Source of the DNA: Clostridiales bacterium
GTDB lineage: Bacteria > Bacillota > Clostridia > Lachnospirales > Lachnospiraceae
Direction: 5' to 3'
DNA: 6,352 bases
Assembly (NCBI GenBank): GCA_021204765.1
Contig: JAJPYU010000287.1
Span: 1 to 6,352, forward strand
Of this stretch, positions 5,551 to 6,352 are shown piece by piece. Position numbers and translations under genes: made by a program. Position 1 is the first letter of the stretch; every line of letters begins with the position of its first letter. The notes under the pieces were generated by a model, which did not search any database, was not told where the DNA came from, and saw nothing but the letters and a program-made list of their open reading frames with translations.

Positions 5551-6351
5551 TCAGCATTTTTCTGTTCTCTTACGCTTCAGTTCTTCTACTTCCTTCGCCA
5601 GCCCGCTGATGGTCTCTGAAAAATGAATATCTTTCGGACAGCGCATATCACAGCGTCCGCAGCCGACGCACATATTCTCCTCACCGAAACGCAGCTTATA
5701 GTCGTACACCTTATGCAGCGTCTTGAACCTGGTGTTGGCCCCGGCGTTGTCCCGCACTCCGTGGCCGCCGGCCATGACCGTGTAGGTGGACAGCATACAG
5801 GAGGACCACATGCGTCTCCGCTCTCCCTCCAGGCTGGTCTCATTATATATGATGTCATTGGTGTCAAAACAGGTACAGGTGGGACAGACCGTATTACATC
5901 CGCCGCACATGATACAGCGGTCATTAAACTGATTCCAGTAATCCAAATCAATGATCTCTTTCAAATAACTGCGATCCGGAATATCCGGCAGCTGCACCTT
6001 ATTCTTATTCTCTTTCACAAAATCAGGGGTAAATTCCCGCTCTTCTCCCATGGAAAACAAGGGCAGCAGGGATTCGTCCTTCACTTCAACCAGCATGCCC
6101 TCCGGGTCAAAACTAACCGCCGCTGCATAATCCGAAGCAATATTTGAACCCATTGAGACGCAGAAACAGGTCTCAAAGCTCTCCCTGCACTCCATCAGGA
6201 TGAATTTTGCTTTTTCCCGTAGTCTAGCGTAATAATATTCCGGCTCGTTTCCGTTTTTTAAGAAAACCTGATCCAGCCTGCGGATGGCATTGATATCGCA
6301 GGGCCTGGCAAAAATCAGGATGTCTCTCTCATCCGGCAGCTCACTGACAAT
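5551..6351 (-). CDS. asrA: AsrA, anaerobic sulfite reductase subunit A (iron-sulfur subunit), 5' end outside the window
   Basis: Iron-sulfur electron-transfer subunit of the AsrABC type. It takes electrons from the flavoprotein AsrB and hands them to a catalytic subunit. The frame stays open to the window edge, so 266 C-terminal residues are visible and an estimated 70-80 are missing compared with the roughly 340-residue family. The visible part begins with FARPCDINAIRRLD, a conserved AsrA segment. A later ETCFC segment (about 6170) adds two cysteines. Two [4Fe-4S] sets follow: CIMCGGCNTVCPTCTC (about 5880-5920) and CVGCGRCDMRCPKD (about 5635-5672), each C-x2-C-x2-C-x3-C-P. An ATG at 6195 is internal and is not the start, because family sequence continues before it. 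The C-terminal LAKEVEELKRKRTEK is a charged helix. asrB follows after a 174-base gap with its own predicted promoter. Related subunits occur in archaeal sulfhydrogenase, so the terminal acceptor here is inferred. Confidence 0.92.
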   Translation of the reverse strand: MVSELPDERDILIFARPCDINAIRRLDQVFLKNGNEPEYYYARLREKAKFILMECRESFETCFCVSMGSNIASDYAAAVSFDPEGMLVEVKDESLLPLFSMGEEREFTPDFVKENKNKVQLPDIPDRSYLKEIIDLDYWNQFNDRCIMCGGCNTVCPTCTCFDTNDIIYNETSLEGERRRMWSSCMLSTYTVMAGGHGVRDNAGANTRFKTLHKVYDYKLRFGEENMCVGCGRCDMRCPKDIHFSETISGLAKEVEELKRKRTEKC

Positions 6352-6352
6352 G

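Overview
This window reads as chromosome from an anaerobic, low-to-mid G+C Firmicute, most likely a Clostridia or Lachnospiraceae-type gut bacterium. This rests on a MoeA-MobB fusion, a short one-domain ModE-like regulator, AsrA/AsrB proteins of anaerobic sulfite reductase type, AGGAGG-type ribosome binding sites and about half G+C in the genes against AT-rich gaps. The taxonomy is an inference. I see no rRNA, tRNA, CRISPR array, insertion sequence or phage gene.

Plus strand, 2-4541: a molybdenum cofactor (Moco) cluster. It holds the end of a MogA/MoaB-type molybdopterin adenylyltransferase, a fused MoeA-MobB protein, a 162-base AT-rich gap, MobA, a ModE-like winged helix regulator whose start lies inside mobA, and a second, divergent MoeA-like molybdopterin-binding protein with a five-cysteine tail. 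In pathway order, Mog adenylylates molybdopterin, MoeA inserts molybdate, and MobA (helped by MobB) adds GMP to make the guanine dinucleotide form. The ModE-like protein probably regulates these or molybdoenzyme genes. The second MoeA-like protein has no assigned step.

Minus strand, 6351-4576: a convergent pair, asrA (N-terminus outside the window) then asrB. They encode the iron-sulfur and the flavin/NAD(P)H electron-transfer subunits of an anaerobic sulfite reductase. The catalytic subunit AsrC, which follows asrB in Salmonella, is not there: asrB is followed at once by a hairpin with a T-run that looks like a terminator, shared with the end of the converging Moco gene.

The most unusual stretch is the 174 bases between asrA and asrB. 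It has a near-consensus promoter pointing at asrB. About eight bases after the -10 box begins a set of inverted repeats that can fold as a three-way junction, then a hairpin just before the asrB ribosome binding site. This could be an undescribed structured leader that controls asrB separately from asrA, but only comparative analysis or experiment would show it.
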